A stretch of DNA of 64,000 bases, from NCBI GenBank assembly GCA_951213105.1, contig OX578146.1:55223569-55287568 (forward strand), given 5' to 3'. The position numbers and the translations under genes are program-made. Positions 62,886-64,000 of the stretch are shown in pieces. Position 1 is the first letter of the stretch; every line of letters begins with the position of its first letter. The notes beneath the pieces are model-generated. The model saw nothing but the letters and a program-made list of their open reading frames with translations, had not been told where the DNA came from and ran no database searches. Source of the stretch: Amaurobius ferox. Lineage: Eukaryota; Arthropoda; Arachnida; Araneae; Amaurobiidae.

Positions 62886-64000
62886 TTGTGGGAGCTTTAA
62901 ATAATAACTTACAAAGAGAGAAAAATTACAGGGTAAAGTTCCCGAGAAAAATTGAAATTCCTGTACAAACAGAAAATAAGAAATTGGAGATACATAACGA
63001 TGAAAGTACTGAAAAACATGAGGAAACGATTGCATCTGTAGGAGAACAAATTGAAAAAACAGAATTGCCAACAATAATAGCTCAATTTAAAAATATACAA
63101 AGCGAACTCATGATTGACTCTGGAGCGAGCGTTAGTGTATTATCATTAGAATTGTTCAATAAAATTAAAGATAATGTCAAAATTAAATATGTGTCAAGGA
63201 GTGTTACAATATCAACTTTAACAGGACATAGTATTGAATATATAAAGACTGTGGAAATTCCATTTAAAATTCAGGGAAAACAGTTCAAACATATTTTTTT
63301 TGTCACAACAGCAAGATTTACACAAAAATTCAAGGGAGTATTGGGTTTTGACTTTTTACAGAAAAATCAATCCATTTTAAATACACAAAAAAACATTCTG
63401 AAGATAGGCGACATAGAAATAATTTTAAATTCTGATAGGCAAATTGATAGACAAATAAATGAGATAATACAGGAAAGACCGAATCTAGCCAAAATTTTAA
63501 GAAAAGTACAAATCAAACCGAATTCGAGGGAGAATGTTGTAGTATATAGTGAGGAAAGTCTAGAAAATGGAACAGAGGTTTTGTTCGAACCCAAAGAAAA
63601 ATCATACATTATAATGAATTATGGAATATACCATATGAATGAGAACAAATTTAAAATTGAAGTTCAGAATAACACGAATGCGACAATTACATTAAATAAA
63701 AACATGGCTTTAGGAAACATTACGACAGATTTTACGATACAACAACAGGACATTAAAGAACCAGAAATTAGTGAACGGACACATAAATACGAAGAGATGA
63801 TAAATTTAATACAGGCTAAACCGGAGATAATTGAAGAAAGAAAAAAAGATTTGAAAACAGAAGATTTTAATACTGACCACATGGACCCAAACATTAAACA
63901 AGATTTCCTCAAATTTGTAATGCAATATTCGGACGTTTTTTCAAAATCATTAAAAACTTTAGGAGCGACGGACATCGTAAAACCGGTGATAAAGCTTGCA
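62876..64000 (+). CDS. pol: Pol, 5' part: aspartic protease and start of reverse transcriptase (runs off window)
   Basis: An uninterrupted 375-codon frame, -1 relative to gag, has no stop to the window end; no ATG is needed because it is expected to be read by frameshifting. Numbering from the slippery site, a retropepsin spans roughly residues 65-175. It has the catalytic LMIDSGASVSVLS motif (Asp81) and the second conserved motif GVLGFDFL at 154-161. A linker with VQNNTNATITLNKNMALG follows, of a kind often seen between protease and RT in gypsy elements. From about residue 345, QYSDVFSKSLKTLGATDIV matches the segment just before the RT fingers. RT palm, RNase H and integrase would lie beyond base 64000. 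The intact frame indicates a young, possibly competent pol, in contrast to the short gag. Confidence 0.9.
62889..62965 (+). promoter_or_regulatory. Predicted frameshift-stimulating stem and pseudoknot
   Basis: Bases 62889-62899 (TGGGAGCTTTA) pair with 62934-62944 (TAAAGTTCCCG) in an 11-bp stem with two G.U pairs. The stem starts six nucleotides after the slippery heptamer, within the 5-9 nt usual for stimulators. Loop bases 62927-62933 (TACAGGG) can pair with 62959-62965 (TCCTGTA), seven pairs with one G.U. That gives an H-type pseudoknot with loops of 27 and 14 nt. Pairing was found by eye, without folding energies. Confidence 0.6.

Noticed and set aside
62177..63975. Several minus-strand frames of 63-103 codons
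   Set aside because: They are shadows of gag and pol, whose motifs are clear on the plus strand.

Overview
This is eukaryotic, transposon-rich, AT-rich heterochromatin. It is most likely from an arthropod, inferred from the retroelement types and the very long satellite; the species cannot be named from the sequence. No single-copy host gene was found.

Layout. (1) From 1 to 54064 there is one head-to-tail satellite array of 97 monomers plus a decayed edge copy. Monomers are 551 bp (type A) or 548 bp (type B), with two of 547 bp. Each carries a 17-bp-stem hairpin, a nest of short direct repeats, and an open frame of about 100 codons that is probably not a gene. The array is organised hierarchically. 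A 16-monomer block of about 8.78 kb is present twice in tandem (19774-28552 and 28553-37328), an eight-monomer relative precedes it, and a five-monomer period occurs at 9335-14826. One monomer is split by a 589-bp GC-rich retroposed insertion with a 14-bp target-site duplication. Private mutations become more frequent towards the right edge, where the array ends at 54064.

(2) From 54065 to 60721 is a graveyard of other repeats. It holds an 85-bp SINE-like insertion with its own 14-bp target-site duplication and a decayed non-LTR retrotransposon on the minus strand (RT thumb plus RNase H). A triplicated ~860-bp unit pairs a slice of that LINE with an AT-rich module. There is also a (CAGA)n tract, a 41-bp repeat present three times with interleaved inverted repeats, and AT-rich sequence with nothing recognisable.

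(3) From 60722 to the window end is the 5' part of a Ty3/gypsy-type LTR retrotransposon on the plus strand. It has a proposed 853-bp LTR, four tandem primer-binding-site-like modules, an AT-rich leader, and a short gag with one CCHC zinc knuckle but no visible capsid. Pol is an uninterrupted frame (aspartic protease, linker, start of RT) running off the window. Gag and pol overlap in the -1 frame at a UUUAAAC heptamer directly before the gag stop. An 11-bp stem with pseudoknot potential begins six bases downstream. The intact frames suggest a fairly young copy.

Most notable: the multi-tier higher-order satellite, the textbook -1 frameshift cassette, and the repeated tRNA-complementary modules behind the LTR.
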